This document shows, piece by piece, positions 62,854 through 64,000 of a DNA stretch of 64,000 nucleotides. The notes under the pieces were generated by a model. The model was given only the letters and a program-made list of their open reading frames with translations. It had not been told where the DNA came from and did not search any database. Position 1 is the stretch's first letter. Every line of letters begins with the position of its first letter. Source of the stretch: Deltaproteobacteria bacterium (GTDB lineage Bacteria > Desulfobacterota > Dissulfuribacteria > Dissulfuribacterales > UBA3076). Where the stretch lies: positions 1 through 64,000 of the forward strand of contig JAGYNZ010000011.1 in assembly GCA_018399745.1 (NCBI GenBank), given 5' to 3'. Both the position numbers and the translations under genes were made by a program.

Positions 62854-63993
62854 CTAAAGTGATTTTTCCAATGCGTTTAAAAGAAACTTTTCTGTTTCTC
62901 TTCCCATGGCATCAAAGGTAAAACGTTTTGCAGCAGCTTTTCCCCCTTGGCTTAAACGGTATGCAGTGTTCGGACTGGATGTAATTTTTGCGATAGCCAT
63001 TGCAAGACCTTTTTCGTCTTCAGGGTCAACAAAAAGTGCCTCTTTGCCGCCAACGAAAACTTCCTTTGCTCCTCCCATTGATGTTGCGATAATCGGCGTT
63101 CCGGCCCTCATGGCTTCCAAGTAAACCAGTCCGAAAGCTTCAGTGAGAGATGGAAGGACGAAAATATTTGCGCCGGTCATCATACCACGCACATGGTCAT
63201 TGGGCTGCGGACCGTGAAATTCAACTGACTTATCAATGCCGAGTTTGCGAGCCTGCCTGACAAGGTGGCCCTGATTACTATCTTTGCCTACAACGTGAAC
63301 TCGGATATCAGGAAACTGTGGCCGCAACTGAGCAGTAGCCTTTAACAGGGACGGAAGACCCTTGCGCTGGAAATTACTACCTACAAATAGTATTGCTGGT
63401 GAGCCACTCAATGGAATCGGATCAATCGGTAGCTGATCAGGAAGGCCAATGTAGATAAGAAATAATTTTTTTGGGTCTATACGATAATTATTAATCACTT
63501 TGCGACCAACATACTTACTATTGACGACAACTGAATCTAGACGACAGTACGTATGTCGTTCCAATGCACGAAGTAACCAGTAATAAAAACCCCGCCGATA
63601 CCGATCGGCAAAGATGTTACGGGAGAAATTTTCATCCATCCAGTCTAGTGCATAGGAATCGTTGATCATCCCTGTGATAGGAATTGGAGAATGACGAACG
63701 TACCATGCCTCCCTGGCATCTGTAAAATGAGCAATATCATATTTCATTGCCTCATTAGATAGAATCTTCGCAAATGAGGTTCCTAAACTTAACCATCCGC
63801 CAGGAGTTGGATCAAACCGGGAATGTGACACCGTAAGAATTCTCAAGTCAGGTATTTCAATGTCTTCACCTTCTGGGACCACCGCAGTAATTTGGTGTCC
63901 AAGATGTCTCAAACCATTAATCAGGGCATTAACATAGGTTCCGACTCCGCTGCGAAAAGCAGCGAGTTGCTGGGTAAAAAGAAGGATACGCAT
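62854..63993 (-). CDS. GT4-family glycosyltransferase
   Basis: 379 aa from ATG 63993 (an adjacent TTG lies at 63996); the gene is complete at the very end of the window. Motifs are QQLAAFRSGVGTYVNALINGLRHLGHQ, ILFVGSNFQRKGLPSLLKATAQL, VEFHGPQPNDHVRGMMTGANIFVLPSLTEAFGLVYLEAMRAGTPIIATSMGGAKEVF. This is a GT-B retaining glycosyltransferase similar to mannosyl- and galactosyltransferases of surface polysaccharide pathways. It is co-directional with the GT4 gene 73 bp downstream. Confidence 0.88.
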   Translation of the reverse strand: MRILLFTQQLAAFRSGVGTYVNALINGLRHLGHQITAVVPEGEDIEIPDLRILTVSHSRFDPTPGGWLSLGTSFAKILSNEAMKYDIAHFTDAREAWYVRHSPIPITGMINDSYALDWMDENFSRNIFADRYRRGFYYWLLRALERHTYCRLDSVVVNSKYVGRKVINNYRIDPKKLFLIYIGLPDQLPIDPIPLSGSPAILFVGSNFQRKGLPSLLKATAQLRPQFPDIRVHVVGKDSNQGHLVRQARKLGIDKSVEFHGPQPNDHVRGMMTGANIFVLPSLTEAFGLVYLEAMRAGTPIIATSMGGAKEVFVGGKEALFVDPEDEKGLAMAIAKITSSPNTAYRLSQGGKAAAKRFTFDAMGRETEKFLLNALEKSL

Positions 63994-64000
63994 CAATTTC

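Overview
The window is a 64 kb piece of a Gram-negative, polarly flagellated chromosome. It most resembles a deltaproteobacterium (Desulfobacterota or a close relative). The grounds are sigma-54 and sigma-28 type flagellar promoters, an flhF-flhG pair, a csrA-fliW pair, lipopolysaccharide heptose genes, an STT3-type oligosaccharyltransferase and the DUF4416/Trm112/RfaE1 neighbourhood. No ribosomal RNA, tRNA, IS element or CRISPR array was seen. The taxon is inferred from gene content only.

Layout. (1) 3-28399, plus strand: one long flagellar regulon. It runs fliK (5' end cut by the window), flgD, flgE, then a terminator and a sigma-54 type promoter. Next come motA, motB, motB, fliL, M, N, O, P, Q, R, flhB, flhA, flhF, flhG and fliA, then three small unknown genes, a FliK-like protein and flhX. 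A second sigma-54 type promoter precedes flgF, G, A, H, I, J; a sigma-28 type promoter precedes flgM, followed by flgN, K, L. (2) 28411-31773: csrA-fliW, then an accessory insert of two methyltransferases and a broken HigBA module ending in an attC-like hairpin. (3) 31974-38732, minus strand: flaG, fliS, a FliT-like gene, fliD, fliC and a second stator pair. (4) 39091-46017: rnr, ligA, a rhomboid protease, an orphan binding protein and coaX. (5) 46120-55091, minus strand: an LPS core/housekeeping run of waaF, gmhB, waaC, a Trm112 gene, rfaE1, a DUF4416 gene, yicC, remA, gmk, rlmB and waaA. (6) 55368-61504: glnE, then an STT3 oligosaccharyltransferase with a dolichyl-phosphate-mannose-synthase-like glycosyltransferase. 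(7) 61611-63993, minus strand: two GT4-type glycosyltransferases.

How the genes fit together. The sigma-54 type promoters would drive basal body, export and hook genes. FliA, held by FlgM until the hook is finished, would drive flgM, fliD and fliC, each of which has a recognisable sigma-28 type promoter. The fliC leader carries two CsrA-type sites, one in a hairpin loop and one over the Shine-Dalgarno, matching the CsrA-FliW partner-switch control of flagellin. FlhF/FlhG suggest polar placement and number control. flgBC, fliEFGHIJ and chemotaxis genes are not here; the first group probably lies just upstream.

Points that stand out: a MotB-like subunit with no ion-binding aspartate encoded next to a normal MotB behind a single motA; a dispersed palindromic repeat of about 125 bp (four copies) touching the ends of glnE and rfaE1; a 16-bp tandem duplication that rewrites the flhG/fliA junction; an attC-like site at the end of an orphan higA; and a duplicated domain inserted in FlgL.
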